A DNA stretch of 48,470 nt from Bradyrhizobium cajani (GTDB taxonomy: Bacteria > Pseudomonadota > Alphaproteobacteria > Rhizobiales > Xanthobacteraceae). The DNA lies in contig NZ_WQNE01000046.1 of NCBI RefSeq assembly GCF_009759665.1, positions 1 to 48,470 on the forward strand, read 5' to 3'. The notes under the pieces were generated by a model that was given only the letters and a program-made list of their open reading frames with translations, did not search any database and was not told where the DNA came from. Each line of letters opens with the position of its first letter. Within the stretch, counting starts at the first letter, position 1. This document shows, in pieces, positions 7,874 through 14,918 of the stretch. The position numbers and the translations under genes are program-made.

Positions 7874-8152
7874 CTACCCCCGAAAATCAATGCTCCGCAG
7901 CACGATCCCCGGCGGCGTGCCCTCGAACTCCGTTGCCTGATATTTGCGTCCGGCGCAGGCCTCGATGCGCTCGCGCAGGCGCATGAACTGGGCTTCGCGC
8001 TCGTCGGGCCTGGCGCGCGGGCCGCGCTCAAGGTCGTCCATCGCGGAGGTCGAGATCGCGCAGGCGATCTCCTTCGCGCCGTCCTGCATCGAGAACTGGA
8101 CGATGCCGCGATCCTGTTCGTGGCCGATGTAGCGGCCGGTCGTGAGCGTCAT
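7874..8152 (-). CDS. DUF1488 family protein
   Basis: The 92-residue product fits the small DUF1488 family, whose function is unknown. Typical features are the beta-rich start (IVQFSMQDGAKEIACAISTS) and the following helix ending LRERIEACAGRKY. It has no signal peptide or membrane segment. The start is ATG 8152. It is the last gene of a minus-strand group after 8493-8855 and 8197-8493, with about 44 bases before its start, so it may share their transcript. Neighbours give no functional clue. Confidence 0.75.
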   Translation of the reverse strand: MTLTTGRYIGHEQDRGIVQFSMQDGAKEIACAISTSAMDDLERGPRARPDEREAQFMRLRERIEACAGRKYQATEFEGTPPGIVLRSIDFRG

Positions 8153-8196
8153 GGGGTTACTCCTTTGCGCGATGGGTGCCCTCCCTCTCCCGCGGC

Positions 8197-8493
8197 TCAG
8201 CCCTCTCCCGACAGCCGGGCGAAATCATCCAGCAGCGCCGCCACCAGCGCCCGGTGCCTGGTGTCCTCGGGCGGCAGGCTCGCGGCGTAGAGGTTGAGCA
8301 GATGGCGCGCCTTCACCGCGGCCTCCGGCCACGACATCGCGGGCACCGTCATCATGCGATTTTCAAGCTCGGCCTCGCGTTCGCGCAGCTCCCTGACATG
8401 GGTCTCGACCTCCGCCAGCGCCCGGCGCAGATCGGTCGCCTTCTGGGCGGCCATGCCGCGATGCTTGTCGAGATCGACCGGATCGTCAGACAT
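8197..8493 (-). CDS. Small hypothetical protein with helical/coiled-coil N-half
   Basis: The 98-residue product is not recognised. It starts MSDDPVDLDKHRGMAAQKAT, and residues about 15-50 are charged and helical (RALAEVETHVRELREREAEL), suggesting a coiled coil. The ATG at 8493 shares one base with the TGA stop of the upstream gene (TGATG), a classic arrangement for translational coupling, so the two proteins are probably made together. No signal peptide is seen. Confidence 0.72.
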   Translation of the reverse strand: MSDDPVDLDKHRGMAAQKATDLRRALAEVETHVRELREREAELENRMMTVPAMSWPEAAVKARHLLNLYAASLPPEDTRHRALVAALLDDFARLSGEG

Positions 8494-8855
8494 CAAGAGC
8501 CCGCCTTGGATGAGGGTGAATTGGAAGAACCTGAATTTGAAGAACGTGAATTGGAAGAATCTGGCGTGGACGAACCTGGCTCGGAAGGGCCCGCATCAGG
8601 GGCACTGGCGTCGATGCGTTGCGCATCGGCGAGATCGACCGAACCGATCGACAGCCGCTCGGTGGCGCCGCGCACGCTGTCCGCCGGCACGGTGATCATC
8701 GTGGCGACGCGGTGCCAGACCGGGAACGACAGGCCCTCGATCATCTCCTCGTCGGTGACGACCTCATAGGCACCCGCCGGAAACTGGCGCGCGACGCCGC
8801 GGAGGTGGAATGGATGCTTGAAGGTGACGGTCTCGCGCCGCGAGCGGATGGTCAT
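8493..8855 (-). CDS. Hypothetical protein with Ser-rich pentapeptide-repeat tail
   Basis: The 120-residue product starts at ATG 8855 (MTIRSRRETVTFKHPFHLRG); an upstream extension to 8981 lacks homology-like features. Residues 1-75 form a compact domain found, as far as I recall, in many Bradyrhizobium hypothetical proteins. The C-terminal third is low complexity, with SSNSR, SSNSG and SSNSP repeated in tandem. These five-residue repeats come from 15-base DNA repeats at 8518-8592. It is coupled to the next gene through a TGATG overlap. Function is unknown; the tail may vary in length between strains. Confidence 0.72.
   Translation of the reverse strand: MTIRSRRETVTFKHPFHLRGVARQFPAGAYEVVTDEEMIEGLSFPVWHRVATMITVPADSVRGATERLSIGSVDLADAQRIDASAPDAGPSEPGSSTPDSSNSRSSNSGSSNSPSSKAGS
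8518..8592 (+). repeat. Five 15-base tandem repeats inside a coding region
   Basis: Units gaattggaagaacct, gaatttgaagaacgt, gaattggaagaatct and two more degenerate copies follow without gaps. They encode the SSNSx pentapeptides of the minus-strand gene at 8493-8855. Length changes in multiples of 15 bases would keep the frame. Confidence 0.85.
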
Positions 8856-9138
8856 GCCTGCGTGCCTTTTGCAAAGCGCCCCACCGTCGCCGCTATCGCG
8901 GACCATGCGCCGTTTCGCCGACAATAGCCACCGCTTTGTCCCGAGGCGACCGCGCTGCAACGCGAGCTTCCGAGGCGGCATTGGCGTTTGCGCTCGCTAT
9001 TCGCCTGTCGCGGGCGTAGCTTTCGCATCATCGCTGTCGCAGATGGCATCGGCCGGCGACCAAGGATCGCACGTGTTCCCGCCGATGCGCGATGGCCGAC
9101 GCCCCTGATCAACTCGTGACGTCACGGAGGAGAGCGAG

Positions 9139-9273
9139 ATGGCAAAAGGACAGCAACGCAGCAACCGCGAAATCAAGAAACCGAAGAAGGACAAAGCCAA
9201 GGTGATCGCCGCAGCGCCGAGCCGCAAGGAGGCGAACTGGCAGCCGGATTTCGGGCCGGCGAAGAAGAAGTAG
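9139..9273 (+). CDS. 44-residue basic hypothetical protein
   Basis: A short but convincing gene: ATG 9139 is preceded by GGAGG at 9126-9130 and the frame runs to TAG at 9271-9273. The product begins MAKGQQRSNREIKKPKKDKA and ends with a PDFGPAKKK tail. It is very lysine-rich and has no hydrophobic segment. A Trp near the end (NWQPDFG) looks conserved in style with small rhizobial proteins of unknown function. A nucleic-acid-associated role is possible from the charge only. Confidence 0.7.
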   Translation: MAKGQQRSNREIKKPKKDKAKVIAAAPSRKEANWQPDFGPAKKK

Positions 9274-9310
9274 CGACGATAGAGGGGGCGCTCGGCGCGT
9301 CGACGGATTC

Positions 9311-9397
9311 CGTCATGGCCGGGCTTGTCCCGGCCATCCACGTTCTTTTTGTGCGGAAGCCAGAACGTGGATGCCCGGGACAAGCCCGGGCATGACG
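9311..9397 (+). repeat. Hairpin repeat (cgtcatggccgggcttgtcc...), copy 1
   Basis: Ends cgtcatggccgggc and gcccgggcatgacg pair, and the inner ccacgttc/gaacgtgg pairs as well, giving an 87-base hairpin. A second copy is at 23244-23328. It is non-coding and located after the 44-residue gene, where it may act in mRNA decay or weak termination, but no T-tract follows. Confidence 0.75.
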
Positions 9398-9456
9398 AGT
9401 TTGTGGCGCGACCATCGGTCCAACTCTCGCCGCCGTCTCTTCTCCGTCGCGCTTTT

Positions 9457-9688
9457 CCGCTATACTCGCCCCGGTAGCATCACCCGGAGGCGCATCCCGT
9501 GGAGCACGAAGCCAAATCCGACCACAAGCCCGAGCCGAAGAACCTCGTCATCTGCTGTGACGGCACCGGCAACGAGATCTCGGAGAACATCTCCAACGTC
9601 CTGAAGCTCTATCGCTGCCTGCGCAAGACCGACAAGACGCATCCTCGGCAGATGGTGTTCTACGATCCCGGGGTCGGCACGGTGACGG
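9457..9688 (+). repeat. Right copy of the direct repeat (intact DUF2235 5' end)
   Basis: This is the partner of 4290-4520. It covers the upstream 42 bases and about the first 190 bases of the intact gene. Two blocks, 9457-9502 and 9559-9624, are identical to the left copy. Confidence 0.95.
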
Positions 9689-10824
9689 AGCCGACGACGT
9701 GGCACCGCTGGAAGGCCAATATCAACCTGGTGCTGGGGCTCGCCACCGGCTACGGGCTCGATGACAACGTGCTGTCGGCCTATTGCTTCCTGATCGAGCA
9801 TTACGCGCCGGGCGACAAGATCTACCTGTTCGGCTTCTCGCGCGGCGCCTATACCGTGCGGGTGCTGGCGGGGCTGATCCACAAGATCGGGCTGATCTCG
9901 CCGGAGCAGGCCAACCTCGCCGGCAGCGGGCTCGTCGCCTACAAGCAATATTCCGGCACCGGGCGCGGCAACGACATCGAGGACCTCAAGGACGTCGCCT
10001 TCGACGATCAGGGGCCGCTGCCGAAGGACACGTTCGATCTCGCCGCGCAGTTCGCGCGCATCACCTCGACGCGCTGGCCGACCATCCACTTCATCGGCGT
10101 CTGGGACACGGTGGCGAGCGTGATCGTGCCGCGGCGCGACAATTTCTTCTTCCTGTTCAGCCTGGAGGAGCTCGCCTTCACGCTGCGCAATCCGAGCGTC
10201 AAGATCTTCCGCCAGGCGATCGCGATCGACGAGCGGCGCTGCATGTTCCGCCTGAAGCAGTACCGGGAGCCGCAGGAATACTGGCGCAACCGCTATGTGC
10301 CGGACGAGAAGAAGGAGCCGCAAGATATTTTGCAGGTGTGGTTCGCCGGCGTGCATTGCGACGTCGGCGGCGGCTATCCGGAAGTCGAGAGCGGCGAGTC
10401 CAAATATCCGCTGATCTGGATGATCGAGGAAGCGACGAAAGCCGGACTGAACTTCAACGTCAGCACAGTGAACCAGCTCGCCTGGGGCGTGCAGCGCAAG
10501 AACTCGCCGTTCAAATATGTCGAGCCTGCCTACACCGGCAAGGCGGGCGCGCTGCACGATTCGATGACGCCGGCCTGGCGCGTGCTGGAGTATTTCCCGA
10601 AGAGCGCGAAGTACAAGGAATGGCCGGAGCGGAAAGTCTATTTCGGCTTCTACGTCCCCGATTGCGAGCCGCGCGTCATCCCCGAAGGCGCGCATGTGCA
10701 TGAGAGCGTCGTGAAGCGGATGGCAGCGGAGCCGAGCTATCGGCCGGTGAACCTGCCGAAGGACTATGTGACGGTGCCGATGCCGGTGCCGCCACATGTT
10801 GCGGAAGAGACGGCGATGGCGTGA
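9499..10824 (+). CDS. DUF2235 alpha/beta-hydrolase-fold protein
   Basis: The 441-residue product belongs to DUF2235, predicted alpha/beta hydrolases that include lipase-like members. The N-terminal NLVICCDGTGNE and the nucleophile-elbow GFSRG at residues 112-116 (Ser114) are the family landmarks, and a DVGGGYPE segment follows later. There is no signal peptide, so a cytoplasmic location is expected unless exported by a special route. It starts at GTG 9499 with GGAGG at 9486-9490. The 5' end is duplicated as a pseudogene at 4332, and flanking genes do not point to a pathway. Some relatives are type VI phospholipase effectors, but no type VI gene is nearby, so I do not call it one. Confidence 0.88.
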   Translation: MEHEAKSDHKPEPKNLVICCDGTGNEISENISNVLKLYRCLRKTDKTHPRQMVFYDPGVGTVTEPTTWHRWKANINLVLGLATGYGLDDNVLSAYCFLIEHYAPGDKIYLFGFSRGAYTVRVLAGLIHKIGLISPEQANLAGSGLVAYKQYSGTGRGNDIEDLKDVAFDDQGPLPKDTFDLAAQFARITSTRWPTIHFIGVWDTVASVIVPRRDNFFFLFSLEELAFTLRNPSVKIFRQAIAIDERRCMFRLKQYREPQEYWRNRYVPDEKKEPQDILQVWFAGVHCDVGGGYPEVESGESKYPLIWMIEEATKAGLNFNVSTVNQLAWGVQRKNSPFKYVEPAYTGKAGALHDSMTPAWRVLEYFPKSAKYKEWPERKVYFGFYVPDCEPRVIPEGAHVHESVVKRMAAEPSYRPVNLPKDYVTVPMPVPPHVAEETAMA

Positions 10825-10991
10825 CGGCCTCCACGTTCGTCAGCAGGGCTCGCACCGCCGCGACAAGATGTCCGGCAGAATCCCGCCGCTAGCGCGGAGA
10901 TTGTGAAGTGGATCATGTGCATCCGCTTCCCCCGCACCTATCCTTGCGCGAGACCTCCATCAGCGAGGGTATCGATCGAGGAGATTTTCCA

Positions 10992-11429
10992 ATGACGAAG
11001 TCTTCATTTCATGCTGCACATATTCGCGCCGCGCTGTTTGTCGTCGCGTCCGGCCTTGGCGCCGCGGCGCTGTGGCCGGCGGCGGCCGGGGCTGCCGACG
11101 AGAAGCACTACGGGGTGGTCTGTGTGAGGAACAACACCAAGGCCAACATCACCTACATGCGCAAGGTCGGCGATGGCGCCTGGCAAACCCGCTTCATCGA
11201 GCCGGGCGCTGAATGGCGGATGGCGCATCGCTACGACCGCGCCAACGAGAACTCGTCGCCGAAGGTTCACGTCAGATACGACGCCGACGCGACCGGGCGG
11301 AAGTTCACGCAGTTCAAGGATCTCGAGCGCCGCGCCGCCGTCGGCGATTCCTGCCAGGAAGGCTACGTCTATGCCTTCCAGTACGAGGCCCGCAATCGCA
11401 ACTTCATCTCGCTCGAACGCGTGCGATAG
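10992..11429 (+). CDS. Secreted small hypothetical protein
   Basis: The 145-residue product has a clear Sec signal peptide: basic n-region, a hydrophobic stretch at about residues 12-30 (AALFVVASGLGAAALWPAAA), and a probable cleavage after AGAA near 35. The mature part of about 110 residues has two cysteines (VVCVRN and DSCQEGY) that may form a disulfide in the periplasm, and is rich in beta-strand-like segments. ATG 10992 follows GAGGAG. I do not recognise a family. It is a single gene with no functional neighbours. Confidence 0.78.
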   Translation: MTKSSFHAAHIRAALFVVASGLGAAALWPAAAGAADEKHYGVVCVRNNTKANITYMRKVGDGAWQTRFIEPGAEWRMAHRYDRANENSSPKVHVRYDADATGRKFTQFKDLERRAAVGDSCQEGYVYAFQYEARNRNFISLERVR

Positions 11430-11588
11430 CGCCGGGGTAACGGGGCCGAGGCGGCGGCAGCAAGGTGGGCGGCACCTTGCTGCCGGTTTTCATTAAAATT
11501 CTCGCGCCCGCCTTAGTCATATCGCATCATCTCTCTTCCATCATCGTCCCCCAAAACCCGCGAGCCGGGAATTGGAGGAGACGTGCCA

Positions 11589-11834
11589 ATGCACCCGCGT
11601 AAATATGCCCGCGTGAAGCCGGCGGGGCTGGTGTCGCGCCAGGCCAAGATCATCACCGACCCGCGCGCGCCGGTGATTCCCTGCACGCTGATCGACTATT
11701 CGCCCGGCGGGGCCTGCGTCGATCTCGGCGGCCAGGTCAGCATCCCCGATCGCTTCGAGCTGCTGCACGTCAACACCAGGAAGCGCTGCCGGATCGCCTG
11801 GAAGCGCGGCACGCGGGTGGGCGTGGTGTTCTGA
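11589..11834 (+). CDS. PilZ-domain protein (c-di-GMP binding candidate)
   Basis: The 81-residue product is a single PilZ domain. The RKYAR near the N-terminus matches the RxxxR c-di-GMP-binding motif and DYSPGG matches the D-x-S-x-x-G second motif. PilZ proteins transmit c-di-GMP signals to motility, exopolysaccharide or secretion targets. ATG 11589 is preferred because GGAGGAG lies eight bases upstream, whereas a GTG at 11583 would be too close to it. The gene stands alone, so the target is unknown. Confidence 0.85.
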   Translation: MHPRKYARVKPAGLVSRQAKIITDPRAPVIPCTLIDYSPGGACVDLGGQVSIPDRFELLHVNTRKRCRIAWKRGTRVGVVF

Positions 11835-11884
11835 GGGAGACATCACCTTGCTGACCCTCTCCCGCAAGGGGAGAAGGAAGAAGG

Positions 11885-12292
11885 CTACTTCCGCATCCTC
11901 GCCTTGGTCCCCGCGACGATCTGCATGGCGACGCCGGCGATCCAGCCGAGCAGGACGAGCCAGGTCCAGGCCATGTGCGGATCGAGCCGCAGCACGATGA
12001 CGGCGACGGAGGCGAGCGCGGTGATCGTGGCGCAGAGCGTGCCGGCCGAGCTCAGCAATTCGGCGGCGTCGATGTCGCCGTGCGCCTCGTCGAAGGGAAG
12101 CTGTGGCGTGTCGATGCCGAGATAGAAGCCGATCGCGCCGAGCGCCATCATCAGCAGCAGAAAACCCTGCGTGGTGAGCGGGGCGATCGCCGATCCGACA
12201 TAGGCGCCGACGAACAGCCCGCAGGCGGCCCCCGCCATCGCGAGACCCACGCGCTCGAACACGTGGGCGGTTTTGCGGACACGAAAACGCAT
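11885..12292 (-). CDS. Four-helix inner-membrane protein, unknown function
   Basis: The 135-residue product has four hydrophobic segments at about residues 14-34, 40-58, 80-100 and 107-127, with a short charged loop (FDEAHGDIDAAEL) between the second and third and basic ends. This predicts a small integral membrane protein with both termini probably cytoplasmic. No family signature is recognised. The start is ATG 12292 and the gene stands alone. Confidence 0.75.
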   Translation of the reverse strand: MRFRVRKTAHVFERVGLAMAGAACGLFVGAYVGSAIAPLTTQGFLLLMMALGAIGFYLGIDTPQLPFDEAHGDIDAAELLSSAGTLCATITALASVAVIVLRLDPHMAWTWLVLLGWIAGVAMQIVAGTKARMRK

Positions 12293-12453
12293 GACGTGCC
12301 TCCGTGAGGCGTTGACGGGACGGAGGTTAGGCCAGTTTTGCGGGAGGTGGAAGCTGGGGAGGTTTACGGATGCGTGAGGGGTGGCGATGGTGAGGGATTA
12401 AAGGGCGCACCAAACGACGATCTGTGCGTGTGGCTCACTTCTGCCTCCCCCAT

Positions 12454-12540
12454 CGTCATTGCGAGCGCAGCGAAGCAATCCAGAGTCTTTCCGCGGAGGG
12501 GTTCTGGATTGCTTCGTCGCAAGAGCTCCTCGCAATGACG
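12454..12540 (+). repeat. Hairpin repeat (cgtcattgcgag...ctcgcaatgacg), copy 1
   Basis: Ends cgtcattgcgag and ctcgcaatgacg pair, as do cgaagcaatccag and ctggattgcttcg inside, giving an 87-base hairpin. A second copy with a 41-base insert is at 41438-41561. It lies just after the stop of the flavin oxidoreductase gene. The rest of 12293-12571 shows no gene. Confidence 0.8.
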
Positions 12541-12571
12541 AGCGTGTGGCGCGGCCGTCGCGCCACACGCC

Positions 12572-13684
12572 CTACCTTGCCCCGAACGTGGTCTTCCCGA
12601 ACAGCGCCTTTTGCGTCGAGGGCTGCGAGCGCCAGTATTGCGGCGGGGCTTCGACCTCGCCGCCGAGGTCGGCAGCGGCGTGCCAGCCCCAGCGCGGGTC
12701 GTAGAGCATGCCGCGCGCGAGCGCGACCATGTCGGCCTTGCCGGAGGCGACGATCTCCTCGGCATGCCTTGCTTCCGTGATCAGGCCGACGGCGATGGTG
12801 GGCAGGCCGGTCGCGCGGCGGATGGCCTCCGCAAACTGCACCTGGTAGCCGGGGCCGAGCGTGATCTTCTGCAACGGCGAGACGCCGCCGGAGGAGGCAT
12901 CGATCCAGTCGACGCCGCGCGCCTTCAGCGCGCTGGCGAATTCGATGGTCTGGCCCAAGTCCCAGCCGCCTTCGACCCAGTCGGTCGACGACACCCGCAT
13001 GCCGACTGGCTTGTCGTCGGGGAAGACGCTGCGCACCGCGTCGAACACTTCGAGCGGAAAGCGCATGCGGTTCTGCAAGGACCCGCCATATTCGTCGGTG
13101 CGCCGGTTGGAGATCGGCGAGAGGAATTGGTGCAGGAGATAGCCGTGCGCGCCGTGGATCTCGATGGCGTCGATGCCGAGCCGCGCGGCGCGCTTCGCGC
13201 TGTCGACGAAGGCCTCGCGGACGCGCTTGAGGCCGCTCGCATCCAGCGCCGTAGGGGAGGCCTCGCCCTCCTTGTGCGGCACGGCTGATGGCGCGACCGT
13301 CTGCCAGCCGCCATGCTCGACCGGGATGAGCTGGCCGCCGTCCCAGGGCCGCGCGCTGGAAGCCTTGCGGCCGGCATGGGCGAGCTGCATCGCGACCGCG
13401 GTGGAGGAATGCCTGCGCACCGAGGTGAGGATCTGCTTCAGCGCGGCCTCGCCGGCATCGCTGTAGAGCCCGAGGCAGCCCGGCGTGATGCGGCCGATCG
13501 CCTCGACATGGGTCGCCTCGATGCAGAACATCGCCGCGCCCGACAGGCTGAGATTGTTGATGTGGGTGAAGTGCCAGTCGGTGGCGACGCCGTCGTCGGC
13601 CGAATACTGGCACATCGGCGACACCACCAGGCGGTTCTTCAAGGTCAGGCCGCGCAGCTTGATCGGGGAAAACAGGGCGCTCAT
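12572..13684 (-). CDS. NADH:flavin oxidoreductase, old yellow enzyme family (YqjM-like)
   Basis: The 370-residue FMN enzyme of the OYE family reduces activated C=C bonds using NAD(P)H. The TIM barrel is complete: LKNRLVVSPMCQYS at the N-terminus, QLAHAGRK, HGAHGYLLHQFLSP with the substrate-binding histidines, and SNRRTDEYGGSLQNR. Cys25 in PMCQYS is the residue that marks the YqjM/thermophilic-like OYE class. ATG 13684 fits the family start; a longer frame to 13798 adds unrelated sequence. It is probably monocistronic. The natural substrate is unknown. Confidence 0.92.
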   Translation of the reverse strand: MSALFSPIKLRGLTLKNRLVVSPMCQYSADDGVATDWHFTHINNLSLSGAAMFCIEATHVEAIGRITPGCLGLYSDAGEAALKQILTSVRRHSSTAVAMQLAHAGRKASSARPWDGGQLIPVEHGGWQTVAPSAVPHKEGEASPTALDASGLKRVREAFVDSAKRAARLGIDAIEIHGAHGYLLHQFLSPISNRRTDEYGGSLQNRMRFPLEVFDAVRSVFPDDKPVGMRVSSTDWVEGGWDLGQTIEFASALKARGVDWIDASSGGVSPLQKITLGPGYQVQFAEAIRRATGLPTIAVGLITEARHAEEIVASGKADMVALARGMLYDPRWGWHAAADLGGEVEAPPQYWRSQPSTQKALFGKTTFGAR

Positions 13685-13847
13685 GCGGGGAATCCCGGTG
13701 GATGGAGGGGCAATGGTGGAAGTGTAGTGAGGGACAAGCGGATTGCCACCCGCGCGGCGGGAATGGCGGGTAGCCTCAGCGTGCATTCCCGCAATCACGG
13801 TTTGACGCGAGATGACGCCAGCGGAGAATGCAGGGACGACAGTGGGG

Positions 13848-14918
13848 CTATTCCACCAGCGTGAACTGGAGCAGCAGCGTGCGCTGGAGCATCGAGAAAT
13901 TGTCGTCGGAGACCAGCGTCAGCACGGTCTCGCCCTCCGGCGTGACGTGGGCGTCGATGCCTTCCATGTTGTCGATCTCCTGGCCGAGATCGGCCTTGAA
14001 CAGCACGGGACCGTCGACCAGCGCGCCCGGCGCGATCGATTTCAGCGGGATCGCGCGGATGCGGATGTCGACGCCGGTGAACCAGGAGAATTTGCGTTCG
14101 AGGATGAGCAGATCGCCCGCGGGCAGCAGCACCGCATCGCTGATGTCGAACTTCTCGGTGCGGCGGACGCTGAACTGGCCGGGCGTGGGACCGCCGATCA
14201 GGAACGCCACCAGATTGCCGTCGGCGTCGAGCCCGCGCTCGGAGAAGGCGATCAGGGTGTTGGCGAGCGGCTGCCCTTTCGGCACGAACACCAGCGCCTC
14301 CAGCCCCTTGTTGTACGGCAGCTTGCGCACGCCGGGTGGCACGGGGATCACCTCGCCGCGGGCGCGGGTGCCGCCCTTGGCGAAATCGTAGCGCAGGATC
14401 TGGTTGACGCGCTCGAGCCCGACATAGACGAGGTTGCCATCGCGCGCGATCGATTCCGTATCGTACCAGAGGCGCTTTTCAGTGATCGGCCGCCCTTCCG
14501 CACCCAGCAGCGGCGCGGCCTCGACATCGTCGAGGCCGGCGAGCTTGCCGCCGGAATAGCGCAGGGCGCCGGTGAACCAGGCGCCCTGGTCGGAGATGGC
14601 GAGGAAGCGCTCGCCCCTGGCGTCGAGGCGGATCGCGGACAGGCCGCCGAAGCCGCGATAGGGCGAGGTCAGCACGAGGCCGCCGCGATAATCGAGCGAG
14701 CCGAAACGCGCGCGCGAACGGTCGCGCGGCTCGAAACTGGGAATCGGCCGCGCGTTGACCTCGATGCTGACCGGCTCGGCGACGGCATGCTCGACCTGGA
14801 GCGGGCGCGGCGGCGGCTCGGCCACAGGCTGCGCCTGCGCCAATCGGGACATCGTCAGATAAGAAATTCCCGCCGCCGCGTGGCCGATGAAGCCGCGGCG
14901 GGATAGAGCTGCGCTCAC
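13848..14918 (-). CDS. Esterase-like/phytase-like secreted protein (Tat signal)
   Basis: The 356-residue product begins with a twin-arginine signal (SRRGFIGHAAAG, cleavage probably after AQA near residue 28), so it is exported folded. The remainder matches the phytase-like beta-propeller domain: repeated short blocks such as FGGLSAIRLDARGERFLAIS and LEALVFVPKG. The family name comes from distant likeness to phytases; the actual substrate is not known. The GTG start overlaps the cobT stop by four bases (GTGA), so it is translationally coupled to cobT, though no cobalamin role is known for it. Confidence 0.85.
   Translation of the reverse strand: MSAALSRRGFIGHAAAGISYLTMSRLAQAQPVAEPPPRPLQVEHAVAEPVSIEVNARPIPSFEPRDRSRARFGSLDYRGGLVLTSPYRGFGGLSAIRLDARGERFLAISDQGAWFTGALRYSGGKLAGLDDVEAAPLLGAEGRPITEKRLWYDTESIARDGNLVYVGLERVNQILRYDFAKGGTRARGEVIPVPPGVRKLPYNKGLEALVFVPKGQPLANTLIAFSERGLDADGNLVAFLIGGPTPGQFSVRRTEKFDISDAVLLPAGDLLILERKFSWFTGVDIRIRAIPLKSIAPGALVDGPVLFKADLGQEIDNMEGIDAHVTPEGETVLTLVSDDNFSMLQRTLLLQFTLVE

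Noticed and set aside
9311..9397. Dispersed hairpins as intrinsic terminators
   Set aside because: They form strong stems but lack a T-tract and recur in many contexts, so I class them as repeats.
9460..10797. 445-codon frame antisense to the DUF2235 gene
   Set aside because: His/Arg/Asp-rich shadow of a gene with clear hydrolase motifs.
9499..10824. Type VI secretion phospholipase effector
   Set aside because: Only the DUF2235 fold supports it; no VgrG, immunity gene or adaptor is nearby.
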